NCBI GenBank assembly: GCA_023458555.1
Contig: JAEWYS010000001.1
Location: 472,512 to 536,511, forward strand
DNA: 64,000 bases
Origin: Bacteroidota bacterium
GTDB lineage: Bacteria; Bacteroidota; Bacteroidia; Cytophagales; Cytophagaceae
Direction of reading: 5' to 3'
Part shown: piece after piece, positions 17,762 through 27,145 of the stretch
How positions within the stretch are numbered: position 1 is the stretch's first letter
How the letters are laid out: every line of letters begins with the position of its first letter
Made by a program: the position numbers and the translations under genes
The notes under the pieces: generated by a model
The model's database searches: none
The model's input: only the letters and a program-made list of their open reading frames with translations
Told to the model about the DNA's origin: nothing

Positions 17762-19480
17762 ATGGAAGTTCGAAGAAAAAATGGTGCGGAAATATTGGTC
17801 GATTACCTGGAGAAAGAGGGTGTAGAGTATATATTCGGATACTCTGGCGGGGCAGCTTTGCCAATATTTGATGCGTTGTATCATTCGAATATAAAGCTGA
17901 TAATGTCCCGCCATGAGCAGGGGGCAACACATATGGCAGACGGATATGCCCGTGTAACCGGAAAACCCGGAGTAGTTTTGGTTACCAGCGGTCCGGGAGC
18001 GACCAATACAATTACCGGTATCATGACAGCTCAAATGGACTCTGTACCTATGATTGTGCTGACAGGACAGACTAATACCAATCTTCTTGGCATGGATGCA
18101 TTTCAGGAGGCAGATGTTTTTGGGATATCCATTCCGGTTGTAAAGCATAACTACCTTGTCAGAAATACGGGGGATATTCCCAGGATTGTAAAAGAAGCTT
18201 TTATGATTGCAGGTTCCGGCAGGCCCGGACCTGTACTGATTGATTTGCCCAAGGATGTTACTTCCGCAATATATCAGGAGGAAGCACAAGAGCGGGCAGA
18301 AATAAACCTTCCCGGCTATAAAGTCCCGGGTAAGCCAGATGCAGGCCATGTTAAACAGCTTGCGTTTTATCTGAATAAAGCCGAAAAACCGCTTATAATA
18401 GCCGGCCACGGAGCCCTTATTGCCGGCGCTATGGCTGAGGTTATGGAGCTTGCTGAGCGATTGCAGGCACCTGTAACCACAACCTTGCTTGGAAAAGGAG
18501 CGTTTCCTGAAACTCACGAGCTTGCGCTTGGCATGCTGGGCATGTATGGAACAGCGTATGCCAACAAAGCGCTTCTGGATTGTGACCTTGTTATGTCAAT
18601 TGGCTGTCGGTGGGATGACAGAATTAACGGGAATCCCGGTAAATTCTGTCCAAATGCCAAAAAGCTGCATATTGATATTGATCCTGCCGAGATCGGTAAG
18701 ATAGTAAAACCAGATGCCCATGTCATCGGAGATGCCAAAATAGTGTTAAAACAGCTTTTGCCGCTTATTGAAGATCAGAGAGAAAGAAAATGGCTGGATA
18801 AGCTTGATTCATATAAAAAGGATTTTCCGCTGGAATATCCCAAAACAGATGAATTAAGAGCTCAGCAGGTCATTGAGGAGGCGTACAAAATTACCGGTGG
18901 TAAAGCAATTGTAAGTACGGACGTTGGCCAGCATCAAATGTGGGCTGCCCAGTTTTTCAGGACAAATCAACCGGATACCTGGTTGTCTTCCGGTGGAGCT
19001 GGCACGATGGGATTTGGTTTTCCTGCAGCTATCGGGGCCCAGCTTGCCCGAAAAAATGATCTGGTGATTGCGATTGTCGGAGACGGGGGATTTCAGATGA
19101 CTCTGGCTGAGCTGTCAACTATACTGATTCACAACCTTGCAGTGAAGATACTGGTTATAGATAATAAGTATCTGGGAATGGTAAGACAATGGCAGGAGTT
19201 CTTTTTGGAAAGCCGCTATTCAGGTGTGGATATGGTAGGGAATCCGGATTTTGTTAAACTGGCTGAAGCCTATGGAGTCAAGGGCTTTCATATTGATCAT
19301 CCCGGGAAGCTCACCCGGGTTTTAACAGAGGCATTTGCTTATCCCGGCCCCTGTTTAATTCACGCTGAAGTAATCAAAGAAGATAATCTTTTCCCAATGA
19401 TTCCGGCAGGTAAGACTGCGGAAGATATGATTCTGGGACCACCGGAAGGAAAAATGGAAATGCCGGAAGGGAGCACCTGA
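17762..19480 (+). CDS. ilvB: Acetolactate synthase, large catalytic subunit
   Basis: 572 residues with the full thiamine-diphosphate enzyme layout: N-terminal Pyr domain with the catalytic Glu in MSRHEQGATHMADGYAR and GPGATNTITG, a central FAD-type domain, and the C-terminal PP domain with the GDGGF...NKYLGM Mg-ThDP motif. It condenses pyruvate with pyruvate or 2-oxobutyrate, the first common step of valine, leucine and isoleucine synthesis. The small subunit lies 30 bp downstream. No other ilv or leu genes are in the window. Confidence 0.93.
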   Translation: MEVRRKNGAEILVDYLEKEGVEYIFGYSGGAALPIFDALYHSNIKLIMSRHEQGATHMADGYARVTGKPGVVLVTSGPGATNTITGIMTAQMDSVPMIVLTGQTNTNLLGMDAFQEADVFGISIPVVKHNYLVRNTGDIPRIVKEAFMIAGSGRPGPVLIDLPKDVTSAIYQEEAQERAEINLPGYKVPGKPDAGHVKQLAFYLNKAEKPLIIAGHGALIAGAMAEVMELAERLQAPVTTTLLGKGAFPETHELALGMLGMYGTAYANKALLDCDLVMSIGCRWDDRINGNPGKFCPNAKKLHIDIDPAEIGKIVKPDAHVIGDAKIVLKQLLPLIEDQRERKWLDKLDSYKKDFPLEYPKTDELRAQQVIEEAYKITGGKAIVSTDVGQHQMWAAQFFRTNQPDTWLSSGGAGTMGFGFPAAIGAQLARKNDLVIAIVGDGGFQMTLAELSTILIHNLAVKILVIDNKYLGMVRQWQEFFLESRYSGVDMVGNPDFVKLAEAYGVKGFHIDHPGKLTRVLTEAFAYPGPCLIHAEVIKEDNLFPMIPAGKTAEDMILGPPEGKMEMPEGST

Positions 19481-19510
19481 TAAATTATTGTACGCTAAAA
19501 TTGGTATAAA

Positions 19511-19780
19511 ATGAAAAAAGTATTTTGTGTAAACATTACCTTTAACAGCCTGGATGGTCTGGTTGCCAGAGTGGCATTGGCCCTTGAGCGTAGAGGATAT
19601 TCCATTAATGCTATAAAAATAGAAACTTCTCAGGATCGTTATTCGGAAATGCTGCTTACCATGACAGGGCAGGAAGAGCGATTTGAGCAGGTTTGCCGGC
19701 AATTGCAGAAGCTTATCGATGTAATCGCAGTGGAGATTGTTGAAAATAAGGAAGTTCCGGTTTCCGCTTTTGCAGCATAA
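19511..19780 (+). CDS. ilvN: Acetolactate synthase small subunit, ACT-only short form
   Basis: 89 residues containing just one ACT domain (FCVNITFNSLDGLVARVALAL, then RRGYSINAIKIETS). Usual IlvH/IlvN subunits are 150-180 residues and carry a second ALS_ss_C domain; this one is closer to the E. coli IlvM size. Position directly after ilvB makes the regulatory-subunit role likely. Whether it binds valine or only stabilises the large subunit cannot be told. It is followed after 19 bp by a very strong hairpin. Confidence 0.82.
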   Translation: MKKVFCVNITFNSLDGLVARVALALERRGYSINAIKIETSQDRYSEMLLTMTGQEERFEQVCRQLQKLIDVIAVEIVENKEVPVSAFAA

Positions 19781-19799
19781 TTCCAAATAAAATTATCCC

Positions 19800-19848
19800 C
19801 AATCATTCTGTTATTGAAAAGCTTACATTTTTAATAACAGAATGATTG
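19800..19848 (+). terminator. Strong intrinsic terminator after ilvBN
   Basis: A perfect 16-bp inverted repeat (CAATCATTCTGTTATT / AATAACAGAATGATTG) extends inward by one G-T and four A-T pairs to about 21 bp, with the 7-nt loop gcttaca. TTTTTT follows immediately on the plus strand. Confidence 0.88.
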
Positions 19849-20098
19849 TTTTTTAATCTTGTCGCTTTTCTTGTCTGCCTGACGATCGTATTTGACTATC
19901 TCATCTAAATTCTGCCTTTCTGATCAACAAATTCTGTTGTATGGTTGGGGAGATATATAAAATATAGGAAATTTGTTTGTTTAAACACCATTGATATTCT
20001 CTGATCAGTTTGAAGTGAAAAGAGTTGTTATGTGTTTCAGATTCATTGCAAAATAAATTCTTTGCTTTTAAGTTAATATTACATAGGGACTGATTAGT
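19849..20098. other. Intergenic region downstream of ilvBN
   Basis: Together with the hairpin, this makes a 318-bp stretch without a gene. After the T-run it is AT-rich; no frame, tRNA or further hairpin was convincing. It probably holds the promoter of the following membrane protein. Confidence 0.4.
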
Positions 20099-20998
20099 AT
20101 GAAATCAGATAAAAGTATAAATAATGACCTGAATTACGGCGTGTTTACCGGTTTGCTCGGGTTCGGTTTTATAATTTTGCTGATACATTCAGTGTACAAC
20201 TTGCTGGTAATCCCGAATGTATGGCTTCTTTCTCTGGATTTTATTTTTTTTACTATACTGGTTGTGGTATTTCTCCTGTTTAAAAAGCATGGAATTCTGA
20301 ACAGACTTGTAGCTCCGATATTACTGTTTATTCTGATCATGCTTTCAGTGTTTTATTTTTTTCATGGAGGTTATCGGGGAATTATTCTGTTTTACTTTAT
20401 TATTGTTGCCTATTCTTATTCTGTATTGCTTACCGGATACAGGCGAAATATCCTGCTTGTTTTTCATGCACTGCTTTTTGCTGGTCTTATTGTCATACAG
20501 TTATACTATCCGCAATGGATCCGTCAGACCGAATATTCCAATCCGGATTTTCATTATCTTCTTGGTTTTGTTCTGGCCATTGCCTACATAATTTATGGAG
20601 GAATAATTGTGCGGAAAGATTATGAGCGCACTTCCCGGGTGATTCAGAAGCAAAAAATGGAAGCTGTGGAAAAGAGCAATGAAATACAGAAAAAGAATGA
20701 AGAACTGAATGAAAAAGCCTTTCAGATTGAGCGTATAAATAAAAGACTTAGCCAGATGATAGAGGATAAAACAGCTCGTCTGGAAAAACAGAACTATCAG
20801 CTGATTGAGTATGCGTTTTTCAATTCTCATAAGGTCAGAGGGCCACTGGCGCGAGTCATGGGGCTGGTTGAGTTGTTAAAGAATACTGATAGTATGGACG
20901 ATAGGATTCTTTATCTGAAAAAGCTGGAAGAGAGCGCTGCTGAGCTTGATCTGGTCATAAATGAAATCAATAAAATTCTGATTGAGCCTGTTGATTAG
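20099..20998 (+). CDS. Membrane protein ending in a stand-alone histidine-kinase dimerisation (DHp-like) domain
   Basis: 299 residues. The first 190 hold about six hydrophobic membrane segments without a signal peptide. A coiled coil follows (about 195-235, EKSNEIQKKNEELNEKA). The final 60 residues read as an H-box helix pair: FNSHKVRGPLARVMGLVELL with H244, then a second helix ending NEINKIL. The protein stops exactly where the catalytic ATPase domain of a kinase would begin, and no ATPase gene follows. The H-box resembles those of the PAS kinases in this window (SHDLKSPISN, SHDLKAPLCS). It may be a phosphotransfer partner or a dominant modulator of another kinase; this is inference. Confidence 0.7.
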   Translation: MKSDKSINNDLNYGVFTGLLGFGFIILLIHSVYNLLVIPNVWLLSLDFIFFTILVVVFLLFKKHGILNRLVAPILLFILIMLSVFYFFHGGYRGIILFYFIIVAYSYSVLLTGYRRNILLVFHALLFAGLIVIQLYYPQWIRQTEYSNPDFHYLLGFVLAIAYIIYGGIIVRKDYERTSRVIQKQKMEAVEKSNEIQKKNEELNEKAFQIERINKRLSQMIEDKTARLEKQNYQLIEYAFFNSHKVRGPLARVMGLVELLKNTDSMDDRILYLKKLEESAAELDLVINEINKILIEPVD

Positions 20999-21137
20999 CA
21001 AATGGAAATTTCTTCAGAAAAAGCCGATGTCTGAACCGGTGTTTTTTTAATTTTAAGATGTATGCAGCATATTTTATTTTTTTACTGTCTGTTATTAATG
21101 AAGTTTCTTCCTTAAATTTCTCTTCTGATTGTAATTT

Positions 21138-21674
21138 ATGAAGGAAGAAGAACTCATTGACCGTTGCATAAAAGGGGATCAGAAAGCAATGAACTCCCTG
21201 TACAGGCATTATGTGCCAAGGATGCGCAGTATTTGTTTTCGGTATGTACGCACTGTTTTTGAGGTTGATGATATTCTTCAGGAAGCGTTTATAAAGGTCT
21301 TTCTTAAAATTGGCAGTTATAACAGGCAGGGTGCCTTTGAAAGCTGGATTCGCAGGATTGTGATAAATACAGCCATTAACTATTATAAAAGTAATCTGAG
21401 CTTCGGAAGGCAGATTCAGCTGGATGAAGTAGGGGAGAACGAAGCCGGAATTGTTGAAATAGCTGAAAAAATTTCAATTAATGAGCTTTATTCCCTTATC
21501 AACGAGCTTCCTTCGGGCTACAGGTTTGTTTTTAACATGTTTGCGATAGACGGATATTCGCATAAAGAAATAGCTGAAATATTAAATATAACAGAAAGCA
21601 CATCCAGGTCTCAGTATACCAGAGCCCGGCGTCAGTTGATCAGTTTGCTCGAACAATACAACTATGTTAGTTAA
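21138..21674 (+). CDS. ECF-type RNA polymerase sigma factor
   Basis: 178 residues with region 2 (YRHYVPRMRSICFRYVRTVFEVDDILQEAFIKVF) and region 4 (LPSGYRFVFNMFAIDGYSHKEIAEIL, then STSRSQYTRARRQL). It is the first gene of an apparent operon. Its last 11 bases overlap the following FecR gene, so the two are translationally coupled, the classic sigma/anti-sigma arrangement that controls envelope functions in Bacteroidota. Confidence 0.92.
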   Translation: MKEEELIDRCIKGDQKAMNSLYRHYVPRMRSICFRYVRTVFEVDDILQEAFIKVFLKIGSYNRQGAFESWIRRIVINTAINYYKSNLSFGRQIQLDEVGENEAGIVEIAEKISINELYSLINELPSGYRFVFNMFAIDGYSHKEIAEILNITESTSRSQYTRARRQLISLLEQYNYVS

Positions 21675-22677
21675 AGAACCTGATAATTTGGAAAAAATTC
21701 TGGAACGAAGATTTTCGGATCATCGGATAGATGAAGGGAGAGATCTTTTTCCTGCAATCGCCGAAAATCTCGGACAGACTCAAAATAAACATAATGTTAT
21801 TCGCAAGTATATGCTTGCGGCGTCTGTGACTGTTGCCTTGTTTGGCTGTATACTCTTTTTAACCAGCCGTCTTTCCCAGTCTCCTGCCTATGTTACAACC
21901 GGGCATCAGATTCCGGATGTAAGTACTTTGGAGACAAAAGAGCATAGAGCTCCTGCTCAGGAAGCTGAAAATGTACATTTATCTGATGCGGCAGAGATTA
22001 ACGCAGAAGCCGTATCCCGGACAGTTCAGACGTTTGTTGAAAAAGCTGTTCAGCGCGGAAAGATTATAAAATTGCCTGATGGATCGAAGATTGTTCTTGA
22101 GTCCGGAAGCTCTGTTAAGTATAATTCGGATTTTGGAAAAAAAGAGCGGGCAATCTATCTCGAAGGAACAGCTTTCTTTGATGTTGCCAAACAGAAGAAG
22201 TTGCCGTTTGTGGTTTCAACTTCCCGTTCGGTTACTACCGTATTGGGAACATCTTTCAACATAAGCTCCTCTACTGAGCTTCGTGAGGATCGGATTACTG
22301 TATATTCAGGTTTGGTTACATTTAGTCATAAAGATCAGAACCAAAGCTTACAACTGGCAGCTGGTTCAAGTGCTGTGCTGAATGAGAGCGAACATCTCCG
22401 GATTGCTAAATACCGTATTAATGCCAGTGCCTGGCAAACCGGCAGACTGGTTTTTGAAGAAACCAGAATAAAGGAAGTAATAGAAGATCTGGAAAATTAC
22501 TTTGGCAATACTATTACGGTCTCTGATCCGGAATTATTAAATTGTACTTTTTCCGGGATATTTATAAATCCAAAAATAGAGGAGATAGTTTCCGTTATCT
22601 CTCTGAGCCTGAATCTTGGTTATGAAGAAAAGTCTGATCATATTGAGTTTACTGGTAAAGGATGCTCCGGTTTGTAG
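21664..22677 (+). CDS. FecR-family anti-sigma factor
   Basis: 337 residues: a short cytoplasmic N terminus, one membrane helix near 47-66 (YMLAASVTVALFGCILFLTS), a FecR domain (about 125-235, including KLPDGSKIVLESGSSVKYN and VLGTSFNIS), and a C-terminal DUF4974 domain (FEETRIKEVIEDLENYFGN). Its start overlaps the sigma gene by 11 bp. It should hold that sigma factor at the membrane and release it on a signal from the outer membrane. Confidence 0.92.
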   Translation: MLVKEPDNLEKILERRFSDHRIDEGRDLFPAIAENLGQTQNKHNVIRKYMLAASVTVALFGCILFLTSRLSQSPAYVTTGHQIPDVSTLETKEHRAPAQEAENVHLSDAAEINAEAVSRTVQTFVEKAVQRGKIIKLPDGSKIVLESGSSVKYNSDFGKKERAIYLEGTAFFDVAKQKKLPFVVSTSRSVTTVLGTSFNISSSTELREDRITVYSGLVTFSHKDQNQSLQLAAGSSAVLNESEHLRIAKYRINASAWQTGRLVFEETRIKEVIEDLENYFGNTITVSDPELLNCTFSGIFINPKIEEIVSVISLSLNLGYEEKSDHIEFTGKGCSGL

Positions 22678-22735
22678 CTTTGGTTAAAGCCGGATTGTAA
22701 TAATCTTATTTTTTACATATTATTGGCAGGAACTT

Positions 22736-24040
22736 ATGATCAGGTCTTGCCTCATACTTTTTTTTTGCTTTTTATACTCTGGAGATATTTTTCCCCAGAA
22801 GAATGCTTATGTAAAACCCGTTGCAACACGGGATTCTATACGTTCAATTCAGATTTCTCTGGTCTATAAGGATGTCCGGCTTCAGAAAATTCTTTCAGAT
22901 ATTTCACTGGATTACTCTCTGAATTTTTCCTATGCAGGAAGCATGATTCCATTGGACACGCTAATGTCTTTTAATGTGAGCCAAATCTCTCTGGGGAGTT
23001 TCCTGGATATTCTTTCCGAACGTTTTGCCATTGAACATAGCATCGTAGGAATATATATTGTTCTGTTTCGCAAAACATTCTATCAGGAACAAAAAAATAA
23101 AATAGAAAATATCCCGGCTGATTCTGTATTCAAGGATACAATCAGTCTGTATCCGTTAAAATATGCACAAAATAAAAATATTCCGGTTCTGTATAAAGTC
23201 AGCTTATGGGATATCGTATCGGGTGCCGAGATAACGAAAGATCCAGTATTTATTCAAGGCAGAGATTCGGTGATTCTTGTTCAGAAAAATGATTCCCTGA
23301 AAATAAGGGACCGGCAGTTGTACAGGAAAAGAGTTCGGCTTATTCGCAAAAAATACAGATCTAACCAGTGGACAACTCTGTCTCTTCACCCTGAGTTTTC
23401 GATCTGGAATATGAAAGGTACAACCAATCAGAGTATCGACTATAAGCTATACAACGATTACGGGGCCCCGGACCCCGGGATAACACTGCAAACAGGACAT
23501 GCCATAAGAGTATTGGGAAGCTTTTTTATTAAGCCGGGGCTGAACGCCAGTTATCAGATAAAAAGGGGAATCCATACAGATTACTATGTGAGCTTTCTGA
23601 CTCCCTCGTTTGTAGAAGAGCGCAGTTATAAATATGATTCCCGTCTGATATTCTCAGCCTTTACTTTACAGGCAGGATATGAACACAAGGCAGGAAAAAA
23701 TAAAGTAACTCTTTCGGGAGGATATTTTGGTGCAGTCCTGATCCGAAAAACAGCTCCCCGGTATTTTCCTTATTTTGAAACAAAATACTATGTAGCCGGA
23801 CCGCCATACTACACTAGTAATTATGAACGTATTCGCAGGGAGGAGATCCGATACAGAGACTGGGTGATGGGGGTAATGGCAGATATATTATTTTACCGGA
23901 GCATTCATCAGCGGTTTGATTTGTTTGCAGGCATTCATGCCCGGCTGCAGCTGCATTCTATTTATACTAAAGAAGCTCAGATTAGTGAGCGATCCCTTTC
24001 TGAAGGGGTTTCAATTGGTATTAGATATAATATGCGCTGA
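22736..24040 (+). CDS. STN-domain protein with a C-terminal outer-membrane barrel-like region
   Basis: 434 residues: a signal peptide (IRSCLILFFCFLYSGDIFPQ) and an STN (secretin/TonB short N-terminal) domain at about 35-115 (ISLVYKDVRLQKILSDISLDY). A linker follows, then about 210 residues of alternating aromatic and polar strands (for example HTDYYVSFLTPSF and FDLFAGIHARLQLHS) that look like a small beta barrel. Position 58 bp after FecR implies the STN domain contacts the anti-sigma factor. It lacks the plug and 22-strand receptor of normal TonB-dependent transducers. Confidence 0.65.
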   Translation: MIRSCLILFFCFLYSGDIFPQKNAYVKPVATRDSIRSIQISLVYKDVRLQKILSDISLDYSLNFSYAGSMIPLDTLMSFNVSQISLGSFLDILSERFAIEHSIVGIYIVLFRKTFYQEQKNKIENIPADSVFKDTISLYPLKYAQNKNIPVLYKVSLWDIVSGAEITKDPVFIQGRDSVILVQKNDSLKIRDRQLYRKRVRLIRKKYRSNQWTTLSLHPEFSIWNMKGTTNQSIDYKLYNDYGAPDPGITLQTGHAIRVLGSFFIKPGLNASYQIKRGIHTDYYVSFLTPSFVEERSYKYDSRLIFSAFTLQAGYEHKAGKNKVTLSGGYFGAVLIRKTAPRYFPYFETKYYVAGPPYYTSNYERIRREEIRYRDWVMGVMADILFYRSIHQRFDLFAGIHARLQLHSIYTKEAQISERSLSEGVSIGIRYNMR

Positions 24041-24110
24041 TGATGCAGCTATTATATATTATTGGTTGTCTTTAACTAAGTAAGAGAGTTAATTTCTCAT
24101 AGTTAAATGT

Positions 24111-24785
24111 ATGAAAATGAAGATGCAGTTTTTTCTGCTTTTGCTTTGTCTTGTAGCAGCAGGCTGCAAAATGGATGAAACGCTGGATGTAAATCAGCGC
24201 AAGATTTATTCAGAATATGAGCTGTTTTATAACAAAGCGGAAGACAGAACCTATATCAGAGCTCAGTTCCGACACAAGAAATCAACAGGAAATATATTAC
24301 GGTTAACCAGTCCGAGTACGGTACGTTTTGATGATTTTTACCTGGATTATAATCCGCTGATTCAAAGTTATGAGAAGGTTATTGAAGGGTATACAGAAAG
24401 CGGAACTTTTGTATGGGAAGATCTGGAAGGGAAGCGTTACTACAACTTTGTTAAGCTTGTCCCGATCGAAATAGAGGATTTTGACGAGCTGGATGCAAAA
24501 AATGAACAGAAAATATACTGGTCCGGAGCCTCCCTCCAATACAATGAGACTGCCATGCTTTTTATAATTCCTGTATCTCACGGGACAGTCAGCTATCTTA
24601 CAAAGGAATCACCGGGAAGTGATTTTGTTACGATACCGGTGTCTGTTAGTTCGCTTTTTGCGGGTCAGACAGTGCGGATGGCTATACAAAGAACTTTTTC
24701 TGTGGTACCGGAACAAAAGACGGAAGCAGGGGGTAAAATTTCGGGACGCTACAGAAATAAGGACAGAGAGGTGCTTTTTAAGTGA
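24111..24785 (+). CDS. Lipoprotein of unknown function in the sigma/FecR group
   Basis: 224 residues. A lipoprotein signal peptide (FFLLLLCLVAAGCKMD) gives a lipobox ending in Cys, followed by a mostly beta-rich domain with no family I can name. It begins 70 bp after the STN protein on the same strand and ends 18 bp before a convergent gene, so it is probably the last gene regulated by the sigma/anti-sigma pair. A partner of the STN-barrel protein at the outer membrane is plausible but unproven. Confidence 0.6.
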   Translation: MKMKMQFFLLLLCLVAAGCKMDETLDVNQRKIYSEYELFYNKAEDRTYIRAQFRHKKSTGNILRLTSPSTVRFDDFYLDYNPLIQSYEKVIEGYTESGTFVWEDLEGKRYYNFVKLVPIEIEDFDELDAKNEQKIYWSGASLQYNETAMLFIIPVSHGTVSYLTKESPGSDFVTIPVSVSSLFAGQTVRMAIQRTFSVVPEQKTEAGGKISGRYRNKDREVLFK

Positions 24786-24803
24786 TTTTTTGACTGGAGT
24801 GGA

Positions 24804-25688
24804 TCAGGCTCTTTTGGCCAGCTTGTTCGGTCTGATATCCTGGCCGCTTACTTCCGAGTAGACCTGGGTAAATTCGGCGCCAAAAAGCAGCAGGAGACTC
24901 GAATAGAATACCCAGATTAAAAGAATAATCACAAATCCGGCTTTCCCGTAGGCTGAGCCAGGGTTAAAGTGATGAAGATAAAGTTGCAGAGCGTATTTTC
25001 CCCCCATAAATAGTACCGCAGTTATTAATGCTCCTGGCCAGATAAAACGGAAGCTTAGGTATACATTGGACAGAATTTTAAGCAGCAGACCAAACAAAAG
25101 AGTTAACAGAAATAAGGCAACAAGCAGTTTCAGAATAAATAAAGCTTCTGCTGTATAATGGAACCTTATGGTAAAAAAATAAGAGTTGATATTCCGGAAG
25201 ATATTCTGAGAAAAAAGAAGCAGAATAAAAAAGCATCCAATAATCAGAATGATTAAAAAGCCTTCTACTCTTTCTACAATAATCTTAATAATCGCCGTTC
25301 CTTTTCTGGGCTTTATTTTCCAGATTTTATCCAGACATCCCTGCAATTGCCCCAACAGGCCCGTTGCGGCAACAAGCAGCAGGAAGAAGCTGAACAAGGA
25401 ACGGAACAGGCCTGTTTTTTCCAGACTTGAGTTCGCTATGATCAGCTGTATATGATCAGCGATGTCGTGTCCGATTATATCTCCAAATGCTGCCGAGATC
25501 TTTCCTTCTATTGCTTTTTTGCCCAGTAGCTTGCCGGCGGCATTTACAATAATCAATAATAAGGGTGGCAGAGAGAATATGGCATAATAGGATAATGATG
25601 AAGCCATGGTAAATGCTTCATCTTTGTTCCATTTGATAATTGTTGCCTTAAGCAGAGAGCTAAAGCGAACAAACCAGTGTCTGGCCAT
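24804..25688 (-). CDS. YihY/BrkB-family inner membrane protein
   Basis: 294 residues with six membrane helices and the family signatures: SLSYYAIFSLPPLLLIIVNAAG near the N terminus, SLFSFFLLLVAATGLLGQLQGCLDKIWKI, and the C-terminal GKAGFVIILLIWVFYSSLLLLFGAEFTQVY. The family is sometimes misnamed ribonuclease BN; its actual function is unsettled. It lies 68 bp downstream of tilS on the same strand. Confidence 0.88.
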   Translation of the reverse strand: MARHWFVRFSSLLKATIIKWNKDEAFTMASSLSYYAIFSLPPLLLIIVNAAGKLLGKKAIEGKISAAFGDIIGHDIADHIQLIIANSSLEKTGLFRSLFSFFLLLVAATGLLGQLQGCLDKIWKIKPRKGTAIIKIIVERVEGFLIILIIGCFFILLLFSQNIFRNINSYFFTIRFHYTAEALFILKLLVALFLLTLLFGLLLKILSNVYLSFRFIWPGALITAVLFMGGKYALQLYLHHFNPGSAYGKAGFVIILLIWVFYSSLLLLFGAEFTQVYSEVSGQDIRPNKLAKRA

Positions 25689-25756
25689 TTATTTCATTTT
25701 TTCTATACACTCATTTTTAGAAAAAATGTTGGCAATAAAGTAGTTCCTTTGAGTAA

Positions 25757-27097
25757 TTATTGATAAAAATCACTAATTGCCTGTACTTCCATTACTTTTT
25801 TGGTTTTGGGAGTAACCTTAAAGCGATTATCTAACCGCTGCCCGATAACCCAGGCAATTTTTTCATCAGAAAGTAAAACACAGACATGGCTTTTCAGATT
25901 CAGCGGGACTTTGTTGCTGATCAGCAAATCACTTACTTTTTTTGTTCCGGTCATTCCCAGAGGCTGAAAGTGATCACCCTGCTTCCAGTATCTGATTGTC
26001 AGTGGAAAGTGAAGCTTTTCCATATCCAGCGCAGCAACGTCAGAATGCGGCTTTATAATGTATTCGCTGGCAGAATACATTTTTATGTGCAGCGTCATGG
26101 ATTGAAAACGGAATACTTCGGTATCGGAGTTTATGATCCCTGTAGCGTTATCTTTGTTTGTTTCTGCTTGTGTAATAACCAGTTCGCTACGATCCTTTAT
26201 TAAGACATAATCCTTCGAAATAAATTTTTTTCCTGGCCCGGAATCAAGTGCGTTCAGAATCTCCTTGCACTGATTGAAATTAAAATGAAAGGTTTTGAGG
26301 ACTTCATAGAGCAGAATAAGCACGTGCTTATAAGTTTTTAACTTTTTGATATTGATTGAATAGTAGCCTGCATGTTTTTTGAGCACATTGCTTCGGAAGT
26401 GTTCAATCTGTTCTCCAAAAACAGCTTCTGTAAGTGCAATCTTCTCGATTGTTTCGGTTATTGTTTCCGTAAAATTAGGATTCAACTCTGAAAGCTGAGG
26501 TATGATATTGTGCCTCAAAAAATTGCGTTTGTATTTCGTGCTTTTGTTCGAACTGTCTTCACGCCATTCCAGCCCGTGGATTTCTGTTAAGATTTTAATC
26601 TCTTCCCGGGTAGTGAAAAGCAGAGGTCTGGCATAAATGTCTGCTTGGGCCTGAATACCATGTAAACCGGCGATGCCAGTCCCTCTTGTCAGGTTTAGAA
26701 AAAATGTTTCAATTGAATCGTTACGATGATGGGCTGTGAGAACTTTATCAGCTTTATGCAGTGAAAGTAATTCTTCAAACCACTGATAGCGCAAGGAGCG
26801 GGCTGCCATCTGAATCGAGATTCTGTTTTGTTTTGCAAACCCGGCCGTATCAAAAGAGTTGACGAAAAACGGGACCTTATATCGTTCTGCAAGTCCTTTT
26901 ACAAACTTCTCGTCCAGATCTGACTCCCGGCCTCGGAGTCCAAAATTGCAGTGAGCAATGGCAAAACTATATCCGGACAGATGAAGCAGGTGACAAAGGC
27001 AGACGGAGTCCATTCCGCCGCTTACGGCAACTATCAGAAAGTGCGTTTTATTGAAAAGATTGTTATCCTTTATGTATTTATTGAAACGATCTAACAT
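25757..27097 (-). CDS. tilS: tRNA(Ile)-lysidine synthase
   Basis: 446 residues. The PP-loop motif SGGMDS lies at residues 26-31. The N-terminal ATPase carries the RGRESDLDEKFV and HHRNDSIETFFLNLTRGTG motifs, and the C-terminal TilS substrate-binding domain follows (IRYWKQGDHFQPLGMTGTKKVSDLL). It puts lysidine on C34 of tRNA-Ile(CAU), which is essential for AUA decoding. It is divergent to the OstA gene across 48 bp. Confidence 0.94.
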   Translation of the reverse strand: MLDRFNKYIKDNNLFNKTHFLIVAVSGGMDSVCLCHLLHLSGYSFAIAHCNFGLRGRESDLDEKFVKGLAERYKVPFFVNSFDTAGFAKQNRISIQMAARSLRYQWFEELLSLHKADKVLTAHHRNDSIETFFLNLTRGTGIAGLHGIQAQADIYARPLLFTTREEIKILTEIHGLEWREDSSNKSTKYKRNFLRHNIIPQLSELNPNFTETITETIEKIALTEAVFGEQIEHFRSNVLKKHAGYYSINIKKLKTYKHVLILLYEVLKTFHFNFNQCKEILNALDSGPGKKFISKDYVLIKDRSELVITQAETNKDNATGIINSDTEVFRFQSMTLHIKMYSASEYIIKPHSDVAALDMEKLHFPLTIRYWKQGDHFQPLGMTGTKKVSDLLISNKVPLNLKSHVCVLLSDEKIAWVIGQRLDNRFKVTPKTKKVMEVQAISDFYQ

Positions 27098-27145
27098 AGG
27101 GACGAATGTAGTTTTTTTCTGTAACTTTATGCAATTTGCATTGTC

